DNA from: Pseudomonadota bacterium
GTDB lineage: Bacteria; Pseudomonadota; Alphaproteobacteria; Rhizobiales; Devosiaceae
Direction: 5' to 3'
Assembly: GCA_023391095.1 (NCBI GenBank)
Contig: JAEWBN010000012.1
Coordinates: 1 to 64,000 of the forward strand
DNA: 64,000 bases
The position numbers and the translations under genes are program-made. Shown piece by piece: positions 16,492 to 24,693 of the stretch. The number at the start of each line of letters is the position of its first letter. The stretch's first letter is position 1. Under the pieces are notes generated by a model. That model did no database searches. It saw nothing but the letters and a program-made list of their open reading frames with translations, and was not told where the DNA came from.

Positions 16492-16584
16492 ATGAGCAAA
16501 GACAGATATACCGACAAGCATGACATCTTTCTGCGCGGCGCGCGCCTCTGGGCGCGCCAGGATGCGCGCTTGCGCCGGAAGTAG
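16492..16584 (+). CDS. Possible 30-residue basic peptide
   Basis: ATG at 16492, stop TAG at 16582-16584. The peptide MSKDRYTDKHDIFLRGARLW continues ARQDARLRRK. A good ribosome-binding site (AGAGGAG) lies 7 bases before the start, the best in this decayed stretch. The product is strongly basic, with no hydrophobic segment. I recognise no family. It could be a real small protein or the preserved start of a lost gene. Confidence 0.3.
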   Translation: MSKDRYTDKHDIFLRGARLWARQDARLRRK

Positions 16585-16599
16585 CCCCGTTCACTCCGA

Positions 16600-16834
16600 T
16601 ATCAGCGGCGACCACCTTGGCACAGGCGGCCTGTAGTATGCCGGAGGACTCAGCCGAGTAGGCTATCACAAGTTGATCGATAAGGGTCTTGGCGTCGAGC
16701 GTCCCGAAGCCGCCGATACCGGTACCGGTCTCGACCGGATCCGTTACGAGCCGTTCCGCTTCGTCATTTGAAGGCCAAAGTCCAATGCCTTCCGGCCAAG
16801 CTCCGATCCGTCGAAAGCTATAACGATGTGTGTG
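16600..16834 (-). pseudogene. Universal stress protein (UspA-like) fragment
   Basis: The minus strand reads VFTHIVIAFDGSELGRKALD followed by FGLQMTKRNGS and a stop, the N-terminal strand, loop and helix of UspA (ILVAVDGSExxxKALDxAlxLAK). Past the stop a shifted frame gives DPVETGTGIGGFGTLDAKTL and further helical sequence, then the similarity fades. The protein is therefore truncated and frameshifted. It lies directly downstream of the DUF305 gene on the same strand. Confidence 0.55.
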
Positions 16835-16872
16835 AACACTGCTGTCTTTTCGTTCTTCAAGGGTATGGATGA

Positions 16873-17340
16873 TTACTCGGCCCGACCGGCGCCGGTACCT
16901 GCAGCTTCCCGGGTCAGCCACGCCTGCATCTCGGCGATCTCTACCTGTTGGGTGGTAATGATCTCCTGCGCGAACATCCTGATCCAAGGGTCGTCGCTAA
17001 ACTGCTGGGCGACCTGCGCCATCTCGACCGCTCCCTGATGGTGCGGGATCATTGAACAGACGAACGCGGTCTGGAAGTCTTCTGCTGTCATGCCGCGCAT
17101 CATGTTGGAGTGCATCGGTTCCATGGTCTGCAAAAGGGCGGCATGGCCCTCTTCCGCGGAAGTCGCCATCATGTCGATGTGATCCTGCATTGAGGCTCCC
17201 CCGTGGTCAGCCTGCGCATCGCCGCAGATGACAGGAAGCGGCAGTGTCGCCGCGACGCTGGCGGGCTGGTCGCGCACCACCAGTGCGCCGACGAATGCCG
17301 CAGCCAGTACGGTTGCCGCAGCCCAACTGAGGTAATTCAT
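16873..17340 (-). CDS. DUF305 family exported protein
   Basis: A 155-residue protein with an N-terminal membrane/signal segment (residues 1-25, WAAATVLAAAFVGALVV) and a DUF305 four-helix region. The family hallmark SMIPHHQGAVEMAQ is present, together with DHIDMM, a pattern of His and Met residues that suggests metal (often copper) binding outside the cytoplasm. Family members occur in copper and silver resistance clusters, but the precise function is unsettled. GGAAGGA lies before ATG 17340. An upstream extension of the frame is ignored because it would overlap the divergent promoter. The promoter region holds a perfect FNR/FixK box shared with the divergent gene. Confidence 0.85.
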   Translation of the reverse strand: MNYLSWAAATVLAAAFVGALVVRDQPASVAATLPLPVICGDAQADHGGASMQDHIDMMATSAEEGHAALLQTMEPMHSNMMRGMTAEDFQTAFVCSMIPHHQGAVEMAQVAQQFSDDPWIRMFAQEIITTQQVEIAEMQAWLTREAAGTGAGRAE

Positions 17341-17395
17341 GTCTTCGGTCCTTCCGTCACTTCGGCAACCATGTACCAACGTAATTGATTTGCGT

Positions 17396-17409
17396 TTGAT
17401 CCATATCAA
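17396..17409. promoter_or_regulatory. Perfect FNR/FixK box between divergent genes
   Basis: TTGATCCATATCAA is an exact match to the FNR/FixK consensus TTGAT-N4-ATCAA. Its centre is at 17402.5. A -10-like TACATG at 17375-17370 (minus strand) fits a start near 17363 for the DUF305 gene, and a TTTAAG-like hexamer near 17429-17434 fits a start near 17441-17444 for the plus-strand gene. The box is thus near -41 for both, the classical activating position. Oxygen-dependent control is expected if the host has FnrL or FixK. Confidence 0.65.
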
Positions 17410-17475
17410 CATGCATTCAAAGTGCTTGTTTAAGTGTCCACACCTGCAGGAATGCAGCAACAGATGGAGCTCAAA

Positions 17476-18657
17476 GTGACTCTCGTTAGAAGTGATACGC
17501 AGGGAACGGGGTGGGGACGGCTTGGCCAGCTTACTGTCGGTGCGCCCATCGTTTCCACGGTAGCAGCTCTCCTTGCCGCGACGCCGGCGCATGCACACGT
17601 GAAGTGGTTCGCGCCCTACGTAGTCGGCGCGGCGCCGGCGCCGATCTCGGAGACCCTGATCAACGGCTGGTTCTGGATGGGTATCGTACTGGTGTTGGCC
17701 TTCTTCGCCGCGACCGTGGTGGTTGAACGCAGCGAAGTAGGTGCGACGATCGGTTCGGCGCTGGATCGCTTCACCAGTCCCCTTTGGGTTCGCTCGGACG
17801 ACTTCATGCGAGCCATCATCGGCGCCTTCTTCGTCGCTATCTTCGCTGTCGGCGGCGTATACCTCACGCCAGACTTGCAAACACCCAACGAATGGGTTTC
17901 GTGGCTTCAGTTGCTCATCGCCCTGCTGATATTCTCGCGTAAGACCATGCCTCTGGCCGCCGCCGGCATCATCGGGCTCTGGGTCATCGCGCTGCGCGAT
18001 TATGACTTCTTCCACCTGCTCGACTACCTGGCGTTGGGCGTGGGCGTCGCCGGCTATCTGGCATTGGCTGCCTTGCCCGAGAGCAAGTACTACCAGTACC
18101 GCTTTGTGGTGCTCCGCTGGGGCGTCGCTATTGCGCTGATGTGGTCAAGCCTGGAAAAGTTCGCGTATGCCGAATGGTTCTACCCGCTGGTAGAGGAACG
18201 TCCTTTCCTTACCTTCGGAATGCCCCGCGATGTCTTCATCCCTATGGCGGGCGTCGCTGAATTTACGATGGGCTTTGGTCTCCTCTGGACTGCCCTGATC
18301 CGTCGGTTGTCGGCTGTCGCGTTGATCGTCATCTTTACGGCTGCGGTTTATCCCTTTGGTCGTATCGACCTCGTCGGCCACGCGCTGATCATGGGTACGC
18401 TATTCCTGATCGCCGCCGACCCGACACCATCGGGCCTCAGGGTCAAGAGCTTGGTGCCGGCGATCGGCAGTGTTCCCGCCGGTCTGCTCGCAGCCTTGGT
18501 TGTTGTTGCAGGCAGCTATTGGACCCTGCACGGCGTCTTCTACGACTATGAAGCGTCCCAGCCCGTCGTTACCGCGCCCAACGGTGAACTGCTGACGCAT
18601 TTGCCGAACACAGAGCATCCGCACGGCATGGCGGTCCCCGAAAGCACCGCGCAGTAG
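17476..18657 (+). CDS. Polytopic membrane protein of unknown function, oxygen-regulated promoter
   Basis: About 393 residues. An N-terminal export signal ends in TPAHAHVKWF, followed by roughly nine membrane helices and a short C-terminal region rich in His and Pro (LPNTEHPHGMAVPES). The region around residues 200-330 recalls the DoxX-like four-helix layout (LRWGVAIALMWSSLEKFAYA, then VAEFTMGFGLLW), but I cannot assign a firm family. The frame is open from GTG 17434, with ATGs at 17452 and 17464. I choose GTG 17476 because GGAG sits 6 bases before it and because the FNR box predicts transcription from about 17441-17444. The divergent DUF305 partner suggests a joint periplasmic metal or redox role. 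This is inference. Confidence 0.75.
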   Translation: MTLVRSDTQGTGWGRLGQLTVGAPIVSTVAALLAATPAHAHVKWFAPYVVGAAPAPISETLINGWFWMGIVLVLAFFAATVVVERSEVGATIGSALDRFTSPLWVRSDDFMRAIIGAFFVAIFAVGGVYLTPDLQTPNEWVSWLQLLIALLIFSRKTMPLAAAGIIGLWVIALRDYDFFHLLDYLALGVGVAGYLALAALPESKYYQYRFVVLRWGVAIALMWSSLEKFAYAEWFYPLVEERPFLTFGMPRDVFIPMAGVAEFTMGFGLLWTALIRRLSAVALIVIFTAAVYPFGRIDLVGHALIMGTLFLIAADPTPSGLRVKSLVPAIGSVPAGLLAALVVVAGSYWTLHGVFYDYEASQPVVTAPNGELLTHLPNTEHPHGMAVPESTAQ

Positions 18658-18659
18658 TC

Positions 18660-18692
18660 GGAACGGCGGCCCTGTTTCAGCGGGGCCGTTCC
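18660..18692 (+). terminator. Hairpin after the membrane protein gene
   Basis: GGAACGGC (18660-18667) and GCCGTTCC (18685-18692) form a perfect 8-bp stem that begins two bases after the stop codon of the preceding gene. No T-run follows, so it may be a weak terminator or an mRNA-stabilising hairpin. Insertion sequence debris begins immediately after it. Confidence 0.5.
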
Positions 18693-18707
18693 ATCAGGGA
18701 GCATCTC

Positions 18708-18926
18708 GTGCGCCTGGCCGAGGCCGGCATTGAACCCTCAGTGGGCCGCGTTGGGGACTCTTATGACAATGCCTTGGCAGAGACCATCAACGATCTCTAC
18801 AAGGCCGAGGTCATCCATCGACGCGGCCCCTGGCGCAGCTATGACGCGGTGGAGTTCGCCACACTCGAATGGGTCGATTGGTTCAACAACCGGCGCCTGC
18901 TCGAGCCAATCGCCATGGCCGCATAA
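18708..18926 (+). pseudogene. IS3-family OrfB C-terminal fragment
   Basis: Reads RLAEAGIEPSVGRVGDSYDN, then ALAETINDLYKAEVIHRRGP and DWFNNRRLLEPI. This is the end of the DDE catalytic domain of IS3-family OrfB, including the last catalytic Glu (in NALAETIN). The preceding 200 or so residues and the final 20-25 are missing. The family may be the same group as the element at the left edge of the window, but the two pieces are 18 kb apart and do not overlap. Confidence 0.8.
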
Positions 18927-18936
18927 CTTAGAACAA

Positions 18937-19580
18937 ATGGCCTCCGGCAAAGCCGGCGCGGTCCAGTCCAAGTTCGCCGAGGCGCAGATTGCCTTCATGC
19001 TGAAGCAGGCTGAGGATGGTACTCCGGTTGCGGAGGTCTGTCGCAACGGCGGCGGGGCTGAAGCGACCTTCTACAACTGCCGCAAACGCTACGCTGGATT
19101 TATGCCTTCGGAGGTGAAGCGATTACGCCAGCTCGAGAAGGAGGACGCCAAGCTCAAGCGCATCGCGGCAAACCTCAGCATGGACAAGGCCATGTTGCAG
19201 TACGTGCTTGCAAAAAAGCTTAAGGGCCTGCCCGCAAACGCTCTCTTGTTGATGAGGTGCGGCTGACCTGGAATGTCTCGATCCGCAAGGCGTGCGATGC
19301 GATCCGGGTCGACAGTTCGCTCTACCACTACAAGGCCAAGCGCGACGAGCAGCCCGATCTGAAGCTGAGGATCAAGTAGATCTGCGCGATCCGTGTCCCG
19401 ATACGGCTATCGGCGGGTGTATGTACTGCTGCGGCGGCAGGGCTGGGAGGTGAACCCAAGAGAATCTATCGCCTGTACAAGGAGATGGGGATGCAGCTGC
19501 GCAACAAGGTTCCAGCGCCGGGTGAAGGCCAAGTAGCGGGATGATCGGACTGCGCCACCATGACCGACCAGGTCTGGGCT
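18937..19580 (+). pseudogene. IS3-family OrfA/OrfB remnant (second element)
   Basis: OrfA reads SKFAEAQIAFMLKQAEDGTP and AEATFYNCRKRYAG, ending at 19266. The usual Trp in FYNWRK is Cys here. OrfB follows in another frame with DEVRLTWNVSIRKACDAIRV and a stop, then, after further shifts, NPKRIYRLYKEMGMQLRNK and MTDQVWAM, where similarity ends at about 19580. At least two frameshifts and loss of the whole catalytic domain make it dead. Together with the preceding fragment it marks a hotspot where IS elements inserted next to each other. Confidence 0.78.
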
Positions 19581-19677
19581 ATGCGATAATTTGAATAAAA
19601 TTTTATCGTTCTCTCCAAGCGGGCCGTAATTGCTGGCGGGCATCCTTGCTTTCATCAAAAGCTTAGGGATGGCAAAA

Positions 19678-20247
19678 ATGAATTCGAAAGATTTCCTGAA
19701 AATTGCAAGTGTCGCGCTTGTCGTTTCGCTCGGCTCGATCGGCTTGGCAAACGCGCGAGGCCCGCAAGTATCGGTTCAAGACGTTCAGGGCTCGGTCCAA
19801 ACCGTGGCGGCGATCACGCCGCTTTCTATGCAGTTTTTCTGCGCAAAAAACCGCAACGAATGCCGCGGCGGAGGCAGCGGCCAGATCACAATGACGCCCG
19901 ATTTGATGGCGGTGCTCAAGCAGATCAATACACATGTGAACCGCTCGATCCGGCCAAAATTTGACACTGCAGATACTTGGACTTTGAACCCGGCAGAAGG
20001 GGACTGCGAAGATTATGTCCTCACAAAAAGAAGCCTTCTGATCCGGAATGGGGTATCCGCGGGTTCGCTGCGGATCGCCTATACACATACCCGCCGGGGC
20101 GAGCCTCACGCGGTACTGGTCATTCGGACGAGCGAAGGTGATTTCGTTCTCGACAACCTCAACAATTCCGTTAAGACCCTGAGGGCATCGGGCTATACAA
20201 TCCGCTCAATGTCCACGGCAAATCCAAACAATTGGTCCGCTGGCTAA
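19678..20247 (+). CDS. Transglutaminase-like cysteine proteinase (BTLCP/LapG-like)
   Basis: A 189-residue exported protein. Residues 1-25 are a signal peptide (cleavage near ANARG). The catalytic triad is visible: Cys in EGDCEDYVLTKR, His in GEPHAVLVI and Asp in FVLDNLNN, as in the BTLCP family that includes LapG. LapG cleaves a surface adhesin and is held in check by the cyclic di-GMP receptor LapD. No LapD or large adhesin is in the window, although several cyclic di-GMP enzymes are. The start at ATG 19678 is chosen because AGGGATGG precedes it and gives a clean signal peptide; an earlier in-frame ATG (19669) is too close to that site. It is bordered upstream by IS debris. Confidence 0.85.
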   Translation: MNSKDFLKIASVALVVSLGSIGLANARGPQVSVQDVQGSVQTVAAITPLSMQFFCAKNRNECRGGGSGQITMTPDLMAVLKQINTHVNRSIRPKFDTADTWTLNPAEGDCEDYVLTKRSLLIRNGVSAGSLRIAYTHTRRGEPHAVLVIRTSEGDFVLDNLNNSVKTLRASGYTIRSMSTANPNNWSAG

Positions 20248-20288
20248 GTCTGATCAAACGAAGCTAAAGTCCACTCGTTAGTCAATTG

Positions 20289-20315
20289 TCAGCCATGCGC
20301 AGGTCGCATGGCTGA
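20289..20315 (+). terminator. Hairpin downstream of the cysteine proteinase gene
   Basis: TCAGCCATGCG (20289-20299) and CGCATGGCTGA (20305-20315) form a perfect 11-bp stem with a five-base loop, 42 bases after the stop codon. No long T-run follows (TGCTCTC). Placement and stability suggest a transcription end. Confidence 0.5.
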
Positions 20316-20502
20316 TGCTCTCGAACGGAGATTGCTCTTCAAGTGCAAGCTATAAAGCGAAGTCGCTCCGTAGGTTAGTCGAAAATTTTGACTATGCGGG
20401 ATGTGCGTCACTATTAGTCGTTAATAACAAATTAAGGGCATCGCTTGACTGTGATAACTCGCTGAAATAAGTGTTCTGAGCGGCTACACTTGGAGAAGCG
20501 CA

Positions 20503-20850
20503 ATGCGTATGAAGTTGGCGTCCCTTCTAGCTGTGGGGGCTGTTTCTGCTCTTTCTTTCGGCAGTTACGGCGTCTCCGCGGCCCCTGTGCCAGGGTTTGA
20601 GGCACTTTATCAAGCTGTTTTGGATGCTTGCCCTCCAAACGGCTCTCTTGCTGCTACAGAGGCTGCCATCAATGCCTATTCGGCGGCACTGGTCGCTGCC
20701 AACATTGATCCTGAAGTTGCTTTGCTTTCGGCGAGTGAGCTTCGCATCGATGCTGCCGAAGCGGGCTGCGGACCCGAAGTGGACGAACTTTTTGAACTGC
20801 TGCTTCCTGAATCTGGAGCTATCGGCGATCCGCAGGCCAGCCCGGTTTAA
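20503..20850 (+). CDS. Small secreted protein of unknown function
   Basis: A 115-residue protein with a signal peptide (residues 1-27, SLLAVGAVSALSFGSYGVSA, cleavage before APVPG). The mature part is acidic, rich in Ala and Glu, and has two Cys (VLDACPPN and EAGCGPE) that could form a disulfide. I recognise no family. The ATG is preceded by GGAGAAG. A TTGACT at 20445-20450 may be part of its promoter, but the -10 is poor. It sits between the cysteine proteinase and the exopolysaccharide genes, so an extracellular matrix role is possible but unproven. Confidence 0.65.
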   Translation: MRMKLASLLAVGAVSALSFGSYGVSAAPVPGFEALYQAVLDACPPNGSLAATEAAINAYSAALVAANIDPEVALLSASELRIDAAEAGCGPEVDELFELLLPESGAIGDPQASPV

Positions 20851-21147
20851 CACTCGATGGTCCTGTAGAGATTGAATTGAGCGCGGTGCAGGCGATTGTT
20901 TCCTGCGGCGAGCTTCGAAGTCTCTCACTCGGCTGGAAGAACTTTATGTTATGCGCGCGCTGCCCTTGCTTTGGCTTGGGCGGCCGCTCGTTCTAGGATG
21001 GGTGGGTGATGGCGCGCAGTGTGAGGCTGGGCCGTTTCCATTCAGCTGGAGACCCGCAAAAACTGAGATTGTGCGCGGCGACGCCATGATGCCAGTGTGA
21101 GGTCCCTCGCTTTCGGCAAGATTGGCCCTTCGGTGAAACGGGGTCCA

Positions 21148-21635
21148 CTCCACCACCTTGAGCGTCCAGCGAGCATCGGTGTTCTTCTGTGTTGCCCCGG
21201 CCGGCTCGTCCGGCCAGATTTCTGCGGCCGTCTTGCCCTTCTTGTGCAGTTGCCAGTCGAAGGTCTTCATCACCCGCTTGAGCGTACCGGTCTCGGTCAT
21301 GCGGTTGCGGAAATGGCGGATATAGTTCTCATCGGGGGTACGATCACCAAGCGAGAACCCCAGGAACCGCATCCCGCTCAGCCGATCACGGATCATGAAC
21401 TCCATGCGGGCGTCGGACAGGTTGTGCTGGGCCTGCAGGATCAGGATCTTGATCATGGCCACCGGATCAAAGGGCGGGCGCCCCCCCTTGCTGCCGTCGC
21501 CATAGCCCAGGCCTTCGAAGAGCCTGCCGCGGAAATACTCGAAGTCACTGTCCGCTCCAACACCTCCAGCGGATCACCCTGCTGGCTCAGCGCCTACAAG
21601 TGATCGTTCAGGCTGAACAGCGACTGTGGGTCCAT
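21148..21635 (-). pseudogene. IS5-family transposase remnant with internal deletion
   Basis: From ATG 21635 (MDPQSLFSLNDHL) the frame soon meets a stop and a frameshift. The main part reads AMIKILILQAQHNLSDARME, then DRLSGMRFLGFSLGDRTPDE and DWQLHKKG, jumps to KTAAEIWPDEP and ends with DARWTLKV at about 21148. In intact IS5-type transposases some 35 residues, including the first catalytic Asp, separate HKKG from KTAAEIWPDEP, so an internal in-frame deletion has occurred. The C-terminal half is missing. The sequence beyond 21148 does not match. Confidence 0.75.
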
Positions 21636-21758
21636 GACGTACTCCATGATCAAGCATCCTCGCTGAATCACGACAGCACCAAAGGCGCGAGGGTTTTTTG
21701 CGGGCGTCCAGCTCCACCTAAGGGCTTGGACGCTAGTCCTGCAGCAGATATTTTGTGG

Positions 21759-22544
21759 TTAAGTCTGGATCAGTTTGAAGTAGCCGTCCGGAGTTATTTT
21801 CAAGGCAGTTAATGGCCCATCTGCATAGGCCCCGGTGTCTATGCAAATTCTGTGCGGCGTCACTACCGGCTCTGCGCTTGGCGTGTGGCCGTGTACGACC
21901 TTAGCGTCGGCCACGCCGGGTCCTTCAAAAAACTCGTCTCTTATCCAAAAGAGATCTTCCGGGTCCTGTTGGTCAAGCGGCACATTGGGTCGCAGCCCCG
22001 CATGGACGAAGATCCAACCCGGCATGCTCAGCGTCCAATCCAAAGAGCGCAGGAAGTTCAAATGCTCTTGGGGCACGTGTGCCTCGATGGCCTGCAGGGC
22101 CTGTCGGCCAGAACGAGTGATTGCGGTTGGGTTCATGCCGTACGATTGCAGCGTTTCCAAGCCGCCAAATCGCAACCATTGGGAGCGAGGGTCAGGCCGC
22201 TCGAAAAAGTCAACGGCCATGACCTCATGATTGCCCTTCAAGCAGATACGCTCGAAGCCATCGGGCGCTTTTGCCAGTAGATGATCGATGACACCTGCGG
22301 AAGCTGGGCCACGGTCCAGATAATCGCCGAGCATGACGATCAGTTTCTTACCGATTGAGCCCGCACTGTCTCTCATGATCTTCTCTTCAAGCCGAACTAG
22401 CTTGTCGAGGCGGCCGTGGACATCGCCAATAGCATACACAGCAGTTGGGGGCGCCTCGATCAGGCGGTGCTTGCTCTGGGCAAGCCCAGTTTCTTGTCGT
22501 GGCTTATTGCCCAACAGACGTGCGGCAGCATTGAGCAACATCAT
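21759..22544 (-). CDS. PPP-family metallophosphoesterase (serine/threonine phosphatase-like)
   Basis: A 261-residue protein with the full PPP signature: GDVHG (40-44), GDYLDRGP, GNHE (LKGNHEVM), a His in FVHAGLRP and VHGHTP. These residues bind the two metals and catalyse phosphoester hydrolysis. The family includes protein phosphatases and diadenosine tetraphosphate hydrolases. The start overlaps the stop of the O-antigen ligase gene (ATGA), so it is translated with the exopolysaccharide operon. That context suggests it may dephosphorylate a polysaccharide-export component, for example the autokinase upstream, but the substrate is inferred. No signal peptide is present. Confidence 0.85.
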   Translation of the reverse strand: MMLLNAAARLLGNKPRQETGLAQSKHRLIEAPPTAVYAIGDVHGRLDKLVRLEEKIMRDSAGSIGKKLIVMLGDYLDRGPASAGVIDHLLAKAPDGFERICLKGNHEVMAVDFFERPDPRSQWLRFGGLETLQSYGMNPTAITRSGRQALQAIEAHVPQEHLNFLRSLDWTLSMPGWIFVHAGLRPNVPLDQQDPEDLFWIRDEFFEGPGVADAKVVHGHTPSAEPVVTPHRICIDTGAYADGPLTALKITPDGYFKLIQT

Positions 22545-23938
22545 GCGCGCCTGCTCGGTCGTGTGGGCAGCGCACAGGCCAGCCCTGCCGCTAAGACGGT
22601 AACGAACACCAAGGTATTCGCAGGTATTTCAAGGCTGAAATCCACGGTGGAGTGCACAGCCACCTGCACAATGACGCCCAGCGCCGCGGCCAATGGTGTC
22701 CATGCGCCATTGGCGTAAACCAGCGCTCTTATTAAGCGCAGCGCCGCCCATATGACCGCTAGCACAAGAAATGAACCTGCAATAAGGCCCATTTCGGACC
22801 AGAGCGCGAGATAAGTGTTATGCGCGAGATTCCAAGTAATGCTGGGAGCCAAAGGCAGTTCGTGCACCAAGGGGAAAGCGACTTCGAAAGTACCGCCACC
22901 AAATCCGATAAATGGTCGCGATTCGATGAGCTGCAGTACCTGTTGGTAAAGGAGCAGCCGACTGTCTGATCCGAAGCCTTGCCATTCGATGCGCTCAAGA
23001 AGACCCCCGCCGATGAGCCACATTAGCGCTACCATGATGACCAGAGCCAAGGGTGCAACCAGCAGAATCAGGAGAGGCCGTCGGATAGAGAGAAGGCATG
23101 CGATCACGACAAAGCCAGAGCCTGCCAGAGTTGCGAAAAGGCCCATGCGGCTCTGCGTGCCGATGACGACAAGCATTAGGAATAGATAGGCAGCGGTGTA
23201 AATTACCAAGCGGCTCGGTAGGCCGGTGATCACGCCGTCATCGCGGTGCCGCGTGGCTTGGCGTCGGATCTGTCCGCATACCTGGGCCACGCTCAGGATG
23301 GCGCCGAAACCGACAAAGGTCGCAAAGGAGTTTCGGTTCACAAAGCTTCCTGTGATCGAACCGAAGTAGGCCCATTTCGGCAGTCCCAGGATCGTATCAC
23401 CCATGCGAAGCGCCAGGAGGCCGTATGCAGCATAGACCAAGATTATGCAGAGAACAGAATTTAGAAGTATAGGGCGCAGTCTCTCACTTGCTCCCAGCTG
23501 CAGAACCATCATCGCTACCAAGGCGTAAGTTATCTGGCGAATGAGCATAAGCAGTGTTTGACCGGGCGCGACACTGATCTGGGCCGCAGTCAATGCCGCT
23601 CCTTCGTCCTGAATAATATTGAATGTCCCAATGGGCAGGAGCTGAAAGACAAGAGCCGCCAAGGTCAGCAATATCATCGCCGAAGGGAAACGTGCGTGCT
23701 TTGCCGATATGCGGAGGTTCGAGCCGCTGCGAAACTGCCAGGCTACAAACACGAGGGCAATCGACCCCACGTAAGCACCCCAGACCGCAATGGCCAATGG
23801 CCTTGCGCTGGCGAATGGCAGGGGCGCTAATGCAAGTAAAGTCAGAATTCCCCAAAGCGCAAAACTGTTCTGAGGCCGCGTGCCAGTTGAAACCCGACTC
23901 CTCGCGCTCGCGAAATTAATGGAATTCAACATCGTCAT
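22541..23938 (-). CDS. O-antigen ligase/polymerase family membrane protein (Wzy_C)
   Basis: A 465-residue protein with about ten to twelve membrane helices and a large loop between helices near residues 300-360. That loop carries ESRPFIGFGGGTFEVAFPLV and WNLAHNTYLALWSEMGLIAG, the pattern (GxGxGxF...HNxYL.ll.E.G) of the Wzy_C/O-antigen ligase family. Such proteins join or polymerise undecaprenol-linked oligosaccharides at the periplasmic face. Next to an autokinase it is most likely the polymerase or ligase of an exopolysaccharide. It shares ATGA overlaps with both neighbours, which points to translational coupling. I cannot tell polymerase from ligase by sequence alone. Confidence 0.85.
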   Translation of the reverse strand: MTMLNSINFASARSRVSTGTRPQNSFALWGILTLLALAPLPFASARPLAIAVWGAYVGSIALVFVAWQFRSGSNLRISAKHARFPSAMILLTLAALVFQLLPIGTFNIIQDEGAALTAAQISVAPGQTLLMLIRQITYALVAMMVLQLGASERLRPILLNSVLCIILVYAAYGLLALRMGDTILGLPKWAYFGSITGSFVNRNSFATFVGFGAILSVAQVCGQIRRQATRHRDDGVITGLPSRLVIYTAAYLFLMLVVIGTQSRMGLFATLAGSGFVVIACLLSIRRPLLILLVAPLALVIMVALMWLIGGGLLERIEWQGFGSDSRLLLYQQVLQLIESRPFIGFGGGTFEVAFPLVHELPLAPSITWNLAHNTYLALWSEMGLIAGSFLVLAVIWAALRLIRALVYANGAWTPLAAALGVIVQVAVHSTVDFSLEIPANTLVFVTVLAAGLACALPTRPSRRA

Positions 23939-24624
23939 CGTGCTGTTTCTGCCAGCTGCCGTCGCACTGCGCTCAGGAAGCGGCTTTGTGCCGCTTCGGG
24001 TAGCGTCTCGATTATATTTGTGGCCCGGTCTCTAAATGAGACATCTGCAATGTATCGTTGGGCTACCAAACGGTTTCGGTTTGCTTGCACCAGAAGAGCT
24101 ATGTCCAGGTCGCCTACAGCTTGTGCCTCCGACGCAAGCTGCAAATAGTTGTCTTGAACCAGGTTGAATCGCATTTCTGCGACCCAAGTCATGTTGGGTC
24201 CGGTGCGTCCAGACCACTTAATGCTGCGGCTCGCCTCTTCCATCTTTCCTGTCCTCGCTTGGGCAAGCGCCAAAATCAGCCATGCATAAGAATCGGACGA
24301 AGCGGCCATCACGGTTCTTTGCGCTAGATCCAGACAAAGAGCTGGAGCAGCGAATTTGCTCGCTTCCGCCACAAAGCGCAAAGCCAGCGGCTCATGCCTT
24401 TGCAGGATAGATTGGCAATGCTGCAGAAAAACCCTTTGTCCCCAAACGGACACCGGCAGGGCCGCACCCGTTTCCATGATCGACACAAATTCAGGAAGCC
24501 CGGAGCTTGCATTGCCGAGGCTGGCCGGCGGATATTCCAGGCGAAACGTCACAGCCCCCATGCCCAGCGCGGAAACGGACATTATAAGCATGGCCAAAAG
24601 AGAAAAACGTTGTTTGTTGGCCAT
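23935..24624 (-). CDS. Membrane-anchored hypothetical protein in exopolysaccharide operon
   Basis: A 229-residue protein starting MANKQRFSLLAMLIMSVSAL, with one N-terminal hydrophobic segment (signal peptide or anchor). The remainder is a chain of helices (RFVAEASKFAAPALCLDLAQ, YAWLILALAQARTGKMEEAS) that resembles a short TPR-like array, without clear consensus. The start at 24624 is preferred over an upstream ATG because GGAAG precedes it and the hydrophobic segment is then at the N-terminus. Its end overlaps the ligase gene start (ATGA). Proteins of this layout are often found between the autokinase and the polymerase in rhizobial exopolysaccharide clusters. Confidence 0.75.
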   Translation of the reverse strand: MANKQRFSLLAMLIMSVSALGMGAVTFRLEYPPASLGNASSGLPEFVSIMETGAALPVSVWGQRVFLQHCQSILQRHEPLALRFVAEASKFAAPALCLDLAQRTVMAASSDSYAWLILALAQARTGKMEEASRSIKWSGRTGPNMTWVAEMRFNLVQDNYLQLASEAQAVGDLDIALLVQANRNRLVAQRYIADVSFRDRATNIIETLPEAAQSRFLSAVRRQLAETAR

Positions 24625-24693
24625 GTTCTTCCGTAGAGAGCGGCTGGTGGGACGTGCAGGTGCGCATATTGCGCACCCGCGGGTCAGCACTCA

